From positions 1-10,259 of the forward strand of contig JANXDK010000015.1 of NCBI GenBank assembly GCA_025059435.1: DNA of 10,259 bases, given 5' to 3'. Shown here piece by piece: positions 1-6,215 of the stretch. This stretch comes from Thermoproteota archaeon. Lineage in GTDB: Archaea > Thermoproteota > EX4484-205 > JAAOZP01. The notes beneath the pieces were generated by a model. That model saw nothing but the letters and a program-made list of their open reading frames with translations. It was not told where the DNA came from and made no database searches. Position 1 is the first letter of the stretch. Each line of letters starts with the position of its first letter. A program made the position numbers and the translations under genes.

Positions 1-1
1 C

Positions 2-544
2 TTTATCAAGAAGTATCCGCACATGTTAAGCGGAGGACAGCAACAGAGGCTTGTTATAGCTAGGGCAATAATACTTGAACCTAAAATGATAATTGCAGAT
101 GAACCTGTTTCAATGCTTGATGCTTCAGTTAGAATAGAAATATTGAAGCTCTTGCAAGAACTTCAACGGAAATACGATTTGAGCATAATTTACATTACAC
201 ATGATGTTTCTACGACAAGGTATTTCTCCGAGAAAATCTACATAATGTATGCTGCACAAGTAGTCGAATATGCAGAAACCAGGGAAATCTTAAGGAATCC
301 TGCTCATCCGTATACTAGCGCCCTGTTAAACGTCATACCCGACCCCGACCCTTCCAATCGTTTTAAGATTAAAGAAATTCCTTTAGGAGAACCGCCGAAT
401 TTAATTAACCCTCCGTCGGGATGCCGCTTCAACCCCAGATGTCCAAAATTCATGAAAGGCATTTGCGATGTTAAGGAGCCAATTTATTTCGAAGTGAATA
501 GTGGACATTTTGTAAAGTGTTGGCTTTATGAAAAAGCTGGATAA
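2..544 (+). CDS. Oligopeptide/dipeptide-type ABC transporter ATP-binding protein, 3' part only
   Basis: This is the C-terminal part of the ATPase subunit that powers peptide (or related solute) import at the inner face of the membrane. The reading frame is open from base 2, so the start and the Walker A region lie outside the window. Visible in order are the ABC signature LSGGQQQR, a Walker B stretch ending ADEP, the D-loop (MLDAS), and the switch histidine in ITHD. After these comes the C-terminal extension typical of Opp/Dpp ATPases (oligo_HPY, with NPAHPYTSALL). The extension ends in four cysteines (GCRFNPRC, then GIC, then KCW), an arrangement that binds an Fe-S cluster in some homologues. 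DppF/OppF-like proteins show this layout; the actual substrate cannot be read from the sequence. The stop lies 17 bases inside the next gene, so the two are probably co-transcribed. Confidence 0.93.
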   Translation, partial: FIKKYPHMLSGGQQQRLVIARAIILEPKMIIADEPVSMLDASVRIEILKLLQELQRKYDLSIIYITHDVSTTRYFSEKIYIMYAAQVVEYAETREILRNPAHPYTSALLNVIPDPDPSNRFKIKEIPLGEPPNLINPPSGCRFNPRCPKFMKGICDVKEPIYFEVNSGHFVKCWLYEKAG

Positions 545-746
545 ACCGAAAATCGAAATAATATTGGGAGTGTTCCTTATGGTTTCAAGTTTCATCCTTA
601 CGTTCCTTATTGTTATTAATTTGATAAAACTAGATCCCTCCTTAACAATGATTCTCTCATTACTTTTGTATGCGCTTTCACTCATCGGCCTGGTTCTGGG
701 ACTTCATGGAATACACGAAAAAATGATTATTATCAAACGTAAGTAA
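528..746 (+). CDS. Small two-helix membrane protein overlapping the ABC ATPase gene
   Basis: A 72-residue protein that I do not recognise as a named family. A short charged N-terminus (MKKLDKPK) leads into one hydrophobic segment at about residues 9-33 and a second at about 39-61, with a basic tail ending KRK, so a two-pass membrane protein is likely. Its ATG lies inside the last codons of the ABC ATPase gene (17-base overlap, different frame). No clear Shine-Dalgarno is visible, which suggests translational coupling. A hairpin and T-run follow its stop directly, making it the last gene of the transporter operon. It may be an accessory or stabilising subunit of the transporter, but that rests on position only. 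The two-helix hydrophobic pattern and the tight packing argue that it is a real gene. Confidence 0.6.
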   Translation: MKKLDKPKIEIILGVFLMVSSFILTFLIVINLIKLDPSLTMILSLLLYALSLIGLVLGLHGIHEKMIIIKRK

Positions 747-782
747 AATCGAAATTTCATTCTTCGATTTGTTAGACTTTTT
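746..782 (+). terminator. Hairpin plus T-run after the transporter operon
   Basis: A perfect 8-bp stem (AAATCGAA at 746-753, TTCGATTT at 763-770) with a 9-nt loop begins at the last base of the stop codon of the preceding gene. A run of five T follows at 778-782. Archaeal transcription usually stops at oligo-T tracts, with or without a hairpin, so a terminator role is an inference from position and composition. Confidence 0.45.
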
Positions 783-795
783 CGATGAGGCATAA

Positions 796-803
796 CTTTA
801 TAT
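796..803 (+). promoter_or_regulatory. TATA-like box for the metallo-hydrolase gene
   Basis: CTTTATAT is centred about 34 nt before the TTG start of the next gene. A transcript starting about 26 nt after the box would carry a leader of only about 8 nt. No Shine-Dalgarno is present, in keeping with near-leaderless initiation. Confidence 0.5.
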
Positions 804-833
804 CCAACCTTTTTTCAAATAGTTAGTTTCAGT

Positions 834-1469
834 TTGATAGAGGTTAAGGGTGTGAAGATATATTGGCTGGGACACGCTGGCTTCAGAATAATCGGCGATG
901 GAAAGACAATCTATATCGATCCTTACAAGATTAAAGGAGGACCGATTGCTGACATAATTCTTATAACACATAATCACTTCGACCACTTCAGCGTTGAAGA
1001 CATTAAGAAGATTTCTTCTCCAAACACGGTAATAATCGGTCCTAAAGAGTGTGAAGCAAAATTCAGAGCGCTGAGTATGGAGCATAAGATAGTTAAACCC
1101 GGTACGAGTTTGGATGTATCCGGGGTTAAGATCGAAACAGTGCCTTCTTACAACGTTAGTAAGTCTTTCCATCCTAAGCTCGAGGGTAAAGTGGGTTTCG
1201 TGATTACGCTGAGCGGCGTAAAAATATACCATGCTGGAGACACCGATAGGATTCCAGAGATGGTCAATATTAAGCCCGACGTATCACTGCTTCCGGTTGG
1301 TGGAACTTACACTATGAATGCTGAAGAGGCAGCTCAAGCAGTTAAAGATATAGGTGTTGGAATATTCATACCGATGCATTACGGTACAATAGTTGGAGAC
1401 AGGAGTGATGCTGAAAGGTTCAAGAGCATCGTTGGCGAGAAAGCTGTTTTAATCGAGCCTGAAGATTAA
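834..1469 (+). CDS. MBL-fold metallo-hydrolase (beta-lactamase superfamily, UlaG/COG2220-like)
   Basis: A 211-residue cytoplasmic protein of the metallo-beta-lactamase fold. The zinc motif H-x-H-x-D-H is present as HNHFDH (His46, His48, Asp50, His51). Further metal-ligand candidates are Asp136 in YHAGDTD and His182 in PMHYGT. The neighbouring motifs FHPK (His113) and PVGGTYTMNAEEAA are typical of the small archaeal and bacterial hydrolases in the Lactamase_B_3/UPF0173-like group, which have no settled substrate. The length fits a single-domain member. I take the TTG at 834 as start because it gives the usual N-terminus of a few residues before the YWLGHAGF strand and lies just downstream of the TATA-like box. 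The gene stands alone. Its stop codon overlaps the stop of the oppositely oriented membrane protein gene by 4 bases. Confidence 0.88.
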   Translation: MIEVKGVKIYWLGHAGFRIIGDGKTIYIDPYKIKGGPIADIILITHNHFDHFSVEDIKKISSPNTVIIGPKECEAKFRALSMEHKIVKPGTSLDVSGVKIETVPSYNVSKSFHPKLEGKVGFVITLSGVKIYHAGDTDRIPEMVNIKPDVSLLPVGGTYTMNAEEAAQAVKDIGVGIFIPMHYGTIVGDRSDAERFKSIVGEKAVLIEPED

Positions 1470-1738
1470 TCGGTTTCCTCCAACTTTCTTTCTAATTTCC
1501 AGCTTCTAAAGCTGATTACAGTAATAAGTATCATGACTACGATGATTACTAAGCCTATTAAAATAAGCAGAGGAGCATATTCCCCGAAGCCTATTGCCAA
1601 AGGGAAAGGCCCTATGAAAACAATCAATGCTCCTCCCCCTGCTGCATTGCCCCACAATATAGAAGCTAGGAAGACAATCATGAAGCCTATTGCTATTAGC
1701 ATAAAACCAGTCAGAAACAGTATGCTAAGCCGATCCAA
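1466..1738 (-). CDS. DUF131-like (TIGR00304-type) small membrane protein, copy 2
   Basis: A 90-residue protein with a hydrophobic segment at about residues 5-28, a glycine-rich stretch with the motif GGGALIVFIGPFPLAIGFG (about 34-52), and a second hydrophobic segment at about 56-80, followed by a short charged tail. The G-x4-IGPxP arrangement between two helices is the hallmark I associate with the archaeal DUF131 family; its function is unknown. It is the paralogue of the upstream gene and overlaps it by 14 bases, with the start being a TTG. It is the last gene of the hsp20 operon. No transcription termination signal can be placed without entering the convergent hydrolase gene, since the two stop codons overlap. 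Family assignment is from the motif by eye. Confidence 0.75.
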   Translation of the reverse strand: MDRLSILFLTGFMLIAIGFMIVFLASILWGNAAGGGALIVFIGPFPLAIGFGEYAPLLILIGLVIIVVMILITVISFRSWKLERKLEETD

Positions 1739-2009
1739 GCTTCATCAGCCCGAGAGTAATTGTTACTAGAGAAAGAATTATCGTTAACACTATTGCTAGA
1801 ATAATTAAAATCTTGGCTGTCTTAGGGTCTGAAGCTAGGACTATGGGCAATGGGCCTATCATCACAACAGCTCCTTCTTTCTTTTCCGATTTAACCTCCC
1901 CGCTTCTATTCCGGATATTATGGAGAAAACTCAGGATTATGGTAAGAAAAACGATTAGAAACCCTAATAAGATTAGTGAGGTGCCGATTAGCACTAGGCT
2001 TTGAAACAT
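1725..2009 (-). CDS. DUF131-like (TIGR00304-type) small membrane protein, copy 1
   Basis: A 94-residue protein with a first hydrophobic helix at about residues 4-30, a charged linker rich in Arg, Lys and Glu (about 32-46), the motif GAVVMIGPLPIVLASDP (about 47-63), and a second helix at about 67-90. The IGPLPIV core between two helices matches the DUF131 family of archaeal membrane proteins, whose role is not established. The ATG is only 3 bases after the stop of hsp20, and the gene overlaps the next DUF131-like gene by 14 bases, so all three read as one operon. The copy differs from its neighbour in having the charged linker, which would face the cytoplasm or the outside depending on topology. 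No clear Shine-Dalgarno is visible. Confidence 0.78.
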   Translation of the reverse strand: MFQSLVLIGTSLILLGFLIVFLTIILSFLHNIRNRSGEVKSEKKEGAVVMIGPLPIVLASDPKTAKILIILAIVLTIILSLVTITLGLMKLGSA

Positions 2010-2012
2010 TGT

Positions 2013-2600
2013 CTACTCTACTGGTATTTCCTCCCCCTTCTTCTCTTCCTTCCTGATCTTGCTTAGGGTAACTTCTAAGATACCGTTCTTGTAGCTTGCC
2101 TTAGCCGTCTTAGGGTCTACTTCCTCAGGTAGTTCAACATCCTTACTATACTTTCTCCTCTCAGACTCTGCACGTATACGTAGCGTTTTCCCGACGACGT
2201 TCAGCTTGATATCCTGTTTATCGACCCCCGGTACCTCGGCTATAACCTTAATCTTATCGTCTTCAGTTATCACGTCGACAAGCGGCTCAGTACTCTCTTT
2301 AACCTCAACCGGCTTGATCGGGGAAACTTTTCGCTTTACATTACCGAACTCCCTTATTATAGGCTTGCCATCGGGGCCTATTCTAACAGAATAACCATAT
2401 ATGAACGGCCCGTATTCTCTCCTCACGCTACCGTCTGGAAGCTTCTCTTCTCTCACCAACTCTTTCGGGAACTCCTCAGCACGCTTGAAAAAGTTGAAGA
2501 AGTCCTCCTCCAAGGGCGAGAACGAAAACGCTCTTCTCATCATCCTCCTTAAATCCTTTTCTAGTTTTTCAAACCATTCGTCAAACCAGTCTTCAGACAT
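2013..2600 (-). CDS. Small heat shock protein, Hsp20/alpha-crystallin family
   Basis: A 195-residue ATP-independent holdase chaperone of the cytoplasm. The N-terminal arm (about 1-60) is acidic and aromatic. A GPFIYGYSVRIGPDGKPIIREFGN block (about 64-87) follows, which is common in archaeal members. The alpha-crystallin domain spans about residues 106-182, including AEVPGVDKQDIKL and the closing strand motif with the GIL triad (173-175). The C-terminus ends IPVE, the I-x-V type tail motif (192-194) that docks into the neighbouring domain in oligomers. A full Shine-Dalgarno GGAGGTG lies 6 nt before the ATG, one of only two clear ones in the window, implying strong translation. The gene leads an operon with two DUF131-like membrane proteins. 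Known members form large oligomers induced by heat; heat control cannot be read directly here. Confidence 0.96.
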   Translation of the reverse strand: MSEDWFDEWFEKLEKDLRRMMRRAFSFSPLEEDFFNFFKRAEEFPKELVREEKLPDGSVRREYGPFIYGYSVRIGPDGKPIIREFGNVKRKVSPIKPVEVKESTEPLVDVITEDDKIKVIAEVPGVDKQDIKLNVVGKTLRIRAESERRKYSKDVELPEEVDPKTAKASYKNGILEVTLSKIRKEEKKGEEIPVE

Positions 2601-2606
2601 TTAGAA

Positions 2607-2613
2607 CACCTCC
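2607..2613 (-). promoter_or_regulatory. Strong Shine-Dalgarno of hsp20
   Basis: On the minus strand GGAGGTG stands 6 nt before the ATG at 2600. It is a near full-length complement to the archaeal 16S rRNA tail, which contrasts with most genes here and fixes the hsp20 start. Confidence 0.85.
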
Positions 2614-2632
2614 TTCATTGGAAGACCTGTGG

Positions 2633-2644
2633 TAAAATATTAAT
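2633..2644 (-). promoter_or_regulatory. TATA-like box for the hsp20 operon
   Basis: The minus strand reads ATTAATATTTTA about 38-40 nt before the hsp20 ATG. A start about 26 nt downstream would give a leader of roughly 14 nt that just includes the GGAGGTG site. Sequence and spacing are the only support. Confidence 0.45.
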
Positions 2645-2691
2645 CTTTCCCCGAATAATTTGCTTGGAAAAAACCAAGGTAAAACTGTCTC

Positions 2692-2704
2692 AAAGCTTTT
2701 ATCT
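2692..2704 (+). promoter_or_regulatory. BRE/TATA-like promoter of the M42 peptidase gene
   Basis: AAAG (2692-2695) followed by CTTTTATCT forms a plausible BRE-TATA pair. Its centre is about 29 nt before the TTG at 2729, the spacing expected for a leaderless or nearly leaderless mRNA. The TTG codons at 2660 and 2717 lie before or too close to the box to be starts from this promoter. Confidence 0.5.
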
Positions 2705-2728
2705 AACCTTAATAAATTGTCTTCCACA

Positions 2729-3817
2729 TTGCATGAGGAATGGATAGTCAGGGTGCTCGAGGACCTTACTAACTCCTTTGGTCCAGCCGGCTATGAAAGA
2801 GAGGTTCTTTCCAAGATTAAGGGTTACATGCAGAATTATGCCGATGAAATAATGTCTGATAAACTCGGTTCTCTAGCTTTTGTCAAAAAGGGGGATTCTG
2901 AAAGACCCAGGGTTCTCTTAGCCGGACACGTAGACGAGGTTGGCTTCGTTGTCTCTGGCATAAACGAGCAAGGATTCCTCAGTTTTGCACCCTTGGGAGG
3001 ATGGTTCGACCAAGTGCTTTTATCCACAAGGGTCATTGTTAGGACTCAAAAGGGCGATCTACACGGCGTTATAGCGGCTAAGCCGCCTCATCTTATTCCG
3101 CCTGAGGAGGCTAATAGGGTAATAACCAAGGAGAACATGTTCATAGACATAGGAGCATCGTCACTCGACGAGGCTAAGAATATGGGTATCAGAATAGGAG
3201 ATCCCGTAATACCCTATTCCAATTTCACCCTGATGAAAAACGGGGAAGTCGCCATGGGTAAGGCTTTCGACGATAGAGTGGGTGCGGTTATAGCCATGGA
3301 AGTAGTTAGAAGATTAAGAGTAGATAACATCCCGCATCCTAATACCGTCTATGGTTCTGCAACAGTAATGGAAGAAGTTGGTCTCAGAGGTGCTACGACA
3401 ATCGCTAATCTCGTGGATCCTGACGTAGCCATCGTATTAGAAGTTGACATAGCTGGAGATGTCCCAGGCATACCTGCTGGCCAGGCTCAGGCGAAAATGG
3501 GCAAGGGCCCCTGTATAGTTACGATGGATGCTTCGATGATACCCAATCAGGCTTTGAAAGACCTTGCCATAAGGGTTGCAGAAGAAAACAATATCCCCTA
3601 CCAGTTATCGCTAGTTGCAAAAGGCGGGACGGATGCAGGGAGAATACACATACATAAGGTAGGGTGCCCCAGTCTGGTTATAGGCGTTCCTACGAGACAC
3701 ATTCACTCAGCAGCTTCCATAATAAGCCTCAGTGATGTGAATAATGCTGTGAAACTCGTAATAGAGATAGTTAAGAAGCTTAGTGCTGAAACAGTTAGAA
3801 AGCTTACGGAATGGTAA
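2729..3817 (+). CDS. M42 family metallopeptidase (TET aminopeptidase/deblocking aminopeptidase-like)
   Basis: A 362-residue di-metal aminopeptidase, cytoplasmic; relatives assemble into dodecameric TET particles that trim peptides from protein turnover. From the chosen start the metal and catalytic motifs are all present: AGHVDEVGF (His67, Asp69), FDDRVG (Asp181-Asp182), VMEEVGLRG (Glu215-Glu216), EVD (Asp240) and RHIHSA (His326). The N-terminal NSFGPAGYE motif is also typical. The frame is open back to a TTG at 2660 (385 residues), but a TATA-like box at about 2696-2704 lies inside that extension. The TTG at 2729 places family-like sequence at once and matches leaderless spacing, so I prefer it. 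A HAD phosphatase gene follows after 6 bases and is probably co-transcribed. Exact peptide specificity is not deducible. Confidence 0.94.
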   Translation: MHEEWIVRVLEDLTNSFGPAGYEREVLSKIKGYMQNYADEIMSDKLGSLAFVKKGDSERPRVLLAGHVDEVGFVVSGINEQGFLSFAPLGGWFDQVLLSTRVIVRTQKGDLHGVIAAKPPHLIPPEEANRVITKENMFIDIGASSLDEAKNMGIRIGDPVIPYSNFTLMKNGEVAMGKAFDDRVGAVIAMEVVRRLRVDNIPHPNTVYGSATVMEEVGLRGATTIANLVDPDVAIVLEVDIAGDVPGIPAGQAQAKMGKGPCIVTMDASMIPNQALKDLAIRVAEENNIPYQLSLVAKGGTDAGRIHIHKVGCPSLVIGVPTRHIHSAASIISLSDVNNAVKLVIEIVKKLSAETVRKLTEW

Positions 3818-3823
3818 TCTAAG

Positions 3824-4480
3824 TTGATCGAGTCGATGGAATTGGACAGGGTTAAAGCAGTAATCTTCGACTTCGACGGGACCCTTGTAGATACCGTCAG
3901 ACTTTTAGCAGAGGCTTGGGCAAGGGCGGCTAGCATTTTGAACATAAGCGTGACGCCGGAGGAGATTGAGAAGTACGTGGGTCTAGCTGGTCCGGAGATA
4001 TCCCTGAAAATAACAGGTGGTGATGAGGCTAAGGCAGCTGAACTGAGGAGGCTCAAAGACCATATTTACGAATCTGAGTATGTCACGAAGATGAGGCTCT
4101 TCGACGACGTTAAGCCTTCTTTAAACATTCTTAGGAGCAAGGGGATTAAGACAGGAGTTGCTAGTTCTCAAACATCGAGGAGGCTGAAGCAATATTTGCT
4201 AAACCTTGGTATCTTAAAAATGTTCGACGTGCTCATCGGCTCAGACGTGGTTGTTAGGAGAAAACCTGAGCCGGATGTTTTCCTTAAAGCTGCAGAGTTG
4301 CTAAGGGTTAAGCCCGATGAATGTTTTGCAGTTGGAGATACTTGTTTCGATTACGAGTCTGCCAGTAAAGCAGGCATGAGGTTCATTCTAGTTTCAAGAA
4401 GGGGAAACACTTGCGACAACGTTGAGTTTACAGTTAAAAGCCTTAATGAAGCGGTTTCGATAATATTAAGCGCAAAATAG
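3824..4480 (+). CDS. HAD superfamily hydrolase, phosphoglycolate phosphatase-like (copy 1)
   Basis: A 218-residue cytoplasmic phosphatase of the haloacid dehalogenase superfamily, subfamily I with an alpha-helical cap. Motif I is VIFDFDGTLVDT (nucleophile Asp16, acid/base Asp18). The cap covers about residues 25-90. Motif II is the Ser in GVASSQTSRR, motif III the Lys in RRKPEPDVF, and motif IV GDTCFDYESA. The best-known relatives hydrolyse phosphoglycolate or similar small phosphoesters; the substrate here is unknown. The start is a TTG 6 bases after the M42 stop; an ATG at 3836 (residue 5) is an alternative with a TTGATC sequence before it. It ends 9 bases from the convergent vapC gene. A second HAD protein at 8186 shares the same motif set but is not a close duplicate. 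Confidence 0.92.
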   Translation: MIESMELDRVKAVIFDFDGTLVDTVRLLAEAWARAASILNISVTPEEIEKYVGLAGPEISLKITGGDEAKAAELRRLKDHIYESEYVTKMRLFDDVKPSLNILRSKGIKTGVASSQTSRRLKQYLLNLGILKMFDVLIGSDVVVRRKPEPDVFLKAAELLRVKPDECFAVGDTCFDYESASKAGMRFILVSRRGNTCDNVEFTVKSLNEAVSIILSAK

Positions 4481-4489
4481 CTTTTAGAA

Positions 4490-4885
4490 TCACCAAGATT
4501 CGATAATTAAACCAGAGATTCTTTCAAAATTCTCCCTATCGGAAGTAACTAGAGATTCGTTATGTGTTAAAGCAAGGCTTGCTATTATAGCGTCTAAGTC
4601 GCTGATCGGTGTTCCTGCACGCTCAAGATCGTTTACGAGCTTACCATATTTTTCACAAGCATCTATTGAGAAATCCAAAATATCCAGTCTTGAAAGTATC
4701 TCCCTAACCTTTACGACTTCCACATCTTTCTTTTTCGACCTATACGCCCCCTTGAACAATTCGCATGCGGTTATTGGCGTTGTAGATAGTCTTAAACCCC
4801 TATCCACATATTCCTCCAGCTTCTTCTCAGCCCTAGGATCCCTTCTGATTAGCGCGATTATAAAACTAGTATCCAAACATACCAT
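4490..4885 (-). CDS. vapC: VapC-type PIN domain ribonuclease toxin
   Basis: A 131-residue PIN domain protein. The acidic residues that bind magnesium are visible: Asp5 in MVCLDTSF, Glu42 in ITACELFKGAY, Asp96/Asp98 in ISDLDAIIASLAL, and Asp116 in LVTSDRENF. VapC toxins cut specific RNAs, often tRNA or rRNA, and are held inactive by VapB. The ATG is 16 bases after the stop of the VapB gene, the classic antitoxin-first order, and the gene has a weak AGGT site before the start. The length is normal and no key residue is missing, so it is probably intact. The RNA target cannot be predicted. It converges with the HAD gene; the two stops are 9 bases apart, and a 5-bp inverted repeat (GAATC/GATTC) spans its last codons. 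Confidence 0.92.
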   Translation of the reverse strand: MVCLDTSFIIALIRRDPRAEKKLEEYVDRGLRLSTTPITACELFKGAYRSKKKDVEVVKVREILSRLDILDFSIDACEKYGKLVNDLERAGTPISDLDAIIASLALTHNESLVTSDRENFERISGLIIESW

Positions 4886-4901
4886 GGTATAAACCTACAC
4901 T

Positions 4902-5126
4902 TTAGGTAGACCTCAGACTGATTCTCTCCCTCTCTAAGACCACTTCCTCCATTATCTTAGAAAACTCCTCATCTGGTTCAAGCGACCTAACGTAATCTAA
5001 GAGGTTACCTCCAATCCTGTTTCTCGTTAGCCTCAGTATTACATCGGTGAAGGATTCTTTATCTCTTTTAAGACGGGAAAGTGCCTCATAAGCCTCGTCC
5101 GATATGGTGATTGTCTTGTGACCCAT
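4902..5126 (-). CDS. vapB: VapB-type antitoxin (PF02697-like)
   Basis: A 74-residue antitoxin. The N-terminal half (KTITISDEAYEALSRLKRD, then SFTDVILRLT) is the pattern of the archaeal VapB family formerly called DUF217/UPF0330: a short beta strand followed by two helices that dimerise and bind DNA. The acidic C-terminal half (about residues 44-70) is the part expected to fold onto the toxin. It is translated first, 16 bases ahead of vapC. The start is an ATG with no Shine-Dalgarno, 26 nt from the centre of a TATA-like box, so the mRNA is probably leaderless. A perfect 20-bp palindrome fills the space between that box and the start, which makes autorepression by VapB or VapBC likely. The gene is divergent from TYW1. 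Confidence 0.9.
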   Translation of the reverse strand: MGHKTITISDEAYEALSRLKRDKESFTDVILRLTRNRIGGNLLDYVRSLEPDEEFSKIMEEVVLERERISLRST

Positions 5127-5132
5127 GATAAA

Positions 5133-5156
5133 AAATACACATATGTGTATTTAAAT
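5133..5156 (-). promoter_or_regulatory. vapBC promoter with palindromic operator
   Basis: A perfect 20-bp palindrome (AAATACACATATGTGTATTT, 5133-5152) partly overlaps a minus-strand TATA-like box TTTAAATA (5148-5155) and ends 6 nt before the vapB ATG. Binding there would block TBP or the transcription start. VapBC complexes usually repress their own promoters; the binding itself is inferred. Confidence 0.7.
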
Positions 5157-5199
5157 TTTCTTTTACCCCAAATGCATGAAAGAATCATCTTATCCAAGC

Positions 5200-5222
5200 C
5201 TATTATCTCAAACCTTTTAATC
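5200..5222 (+). promoter_or_regulatory. Candidate TATA region of the TYW1 gene
   Basis: Two TATA-like sequences lie here: TATTATCT (5201-5208), centred 34 nt before the ATG at 5238, and CTTTTAAT (5214-5221), centred about 27 nt before a second in-frame ATG at 5244. Either fits one of the spacings seen elsewhere in the window, so promoter and start remain linked uncertainties. Confidence 0.4.
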
Positions 5223-5237
5223 CAAAAGAAACATTGA

Positions 5238-6179
5238 ATGCTCATGCTCCCTCAGAACGTTAAGAGCCTGCTTGAAAGGCAGCAGTATAGGATAGTCGGA
5301 AACCACTCTGCAGTCAAGATATGCTTCTGGACTAGGAGGAGGCTTACTAAGGGTATGGCTTGCTACAAGGAGCTCTGGTATGGAAATGTTCAAAGCCATA
5401 GGTGCATGCAGATGACGCCCTTCCTAGGATGCAATTACAGGTGCACCTACTGCTGGAGGATACATTCGGGGGATAGACCAGGTTACGTGTGGCAAGAGTA
5501 TCCTACGGAGGTCGATATAAACGAGCCTTCGCATATTATTGAAGAAGCTATCAGGCTTAGGAAGAGCCTGCTTATGGGCTATAAGTCCAATCCGCTTGTC
5601 GACAAGGATGTTTTCGAAGAATCGCTAAACCCTACGATGGTTACCTTTAGCCTTACGGGTGAGCCGACTCTATACCCTAGGCTTGGAGAACTTATAGATG
5701 AGGCGAAGAAGAGAAAAATGGTTACATATCTCGTTACCAACGGAAGCATACCTGAGGCTCTTGAAAAACTGGATCCTCTTCCAGACCAGTTGTATGTTAG
5801 CATTCAGGCATCCGATGAAGAGGTTTTCAGAAAGGTTGCGAGACCACTAGTTAAGGATGCTTGGAACAGACTTATTAGGACATTGGAGATTTTTCCAAGC
5901 CTAAGTGGAACTAGACGTGTGCTCAGGATAACTGTTGTTAAAGGATTTAACGATTCTAATCCCAAGGGATACACTAAGCTGATGGAGATCTCTAAGCCAG
6001 ATTACGTTGAGGTTAAGGCCTACGAATGGGTTGGTGAAAGCCAGTCTAGGCTTCCAAAAGAGGCGATGCCATGGATGAGCGACATAATTGCGTTTTCTGA
6101 TGAAATCTCCAGAATCTCTGGTTATGTGAAAAAAGGGGAGTTCGAGCCAAGTGGAGTTGTATTGCTTTCAAGAGTTTAA
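5238..6179 (+). CDS. taw1: tRNA 4-demethylwyosine synthase (TYW1/Taw1), radical SAM
   Basis: A 313-residue enzyme that condenses pyruvate with N1-methylguanosine-37 of tRNA-Phe to form 4-demethylwyosine, the tricyclic core of wyosine bases. The radical-SAM motif C-x3-C-x2-C is at Cys65, Cys69 and Cys72 (GCNYRCTYC). Three more cysteines, Cys29, Cys42 and Cys56, match the second Fe-S cluster of archaeal TYW1. The flanking stretches HSAVKICFW and SHRCMQMTPFLGCNYRCTYCWR are close to the family consensus, as are SLTGEPTLYP and YVSIQA. There is no flavodoxin domain, as expected for archaea. The ATG at 5238 is used; the ATG at 5244 would remove only two residues. The gene stands alone, divergent from vapBC and convergent with the aldolase gene, with 36 bases between their stops. 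Confidence 0.96.
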   Translation: MLMLPQNVKSLLERQQYRIVGNHSAVKICFWTRRRLTKGMACYKELWYGNVQSHRCMQMTPFLGCNYRCTYCWRIHSGDRPGYVWQEYPTEVDINEPSHIIEEAIRLRKSLLMGYKSNPLVDKDVFEESLNPTMVTFSLTGEPTLYPRLGELIDEAKKRKMVTYLVTNGSIPEALEKLDPLPDQLYVSIQASDEEVFRKVARPLVKDAWNRLIRTLEIFPSLSGTRRVLRITVVKGFNDSNPKGYTKLMEISKPDYVEVKAYEWVGESQSRLPKEAMPWMSDIIAFSDEISRISGYVKKGEFEPSGVVLLSRV

Positions 6180-6215
6180 GGTATTAGAGAATTGAAAGGG
6201 ATTTTCTAAGAAATC

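Noticed and set aside
798..1232. Long minus-strand frame of 144 codons opposite the metallo-hydrolase gene.
   Set aside because: It is a shadow of a gene with clear zinc motifs; its own translation has no domain features and is rich in unlikely residue runs.
2660..2728. N-terminal extension of the M42 peptidase from a TTG at 2660.
   Set aside because: A BRE/TATA-like sequence lies inside it, the sequence does not resemble the family, and the TTG at 2729 gives normal length and leaderless spacing.
4486..4500. GAATC/GATTC inverted repeat at the end of vapC as terminator for HAD or vapBC.
   Set aside because: The short stem lies mainly inside the coding sequence and has no following T-run on either strand.
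6199..6215. GATTT/AAATC inverted repeat between TYW1 and aldolase stops as a bidirectional terminator.
   Set aside because: The 5-bp AT stem is too weak and there is no T-run of useful length.
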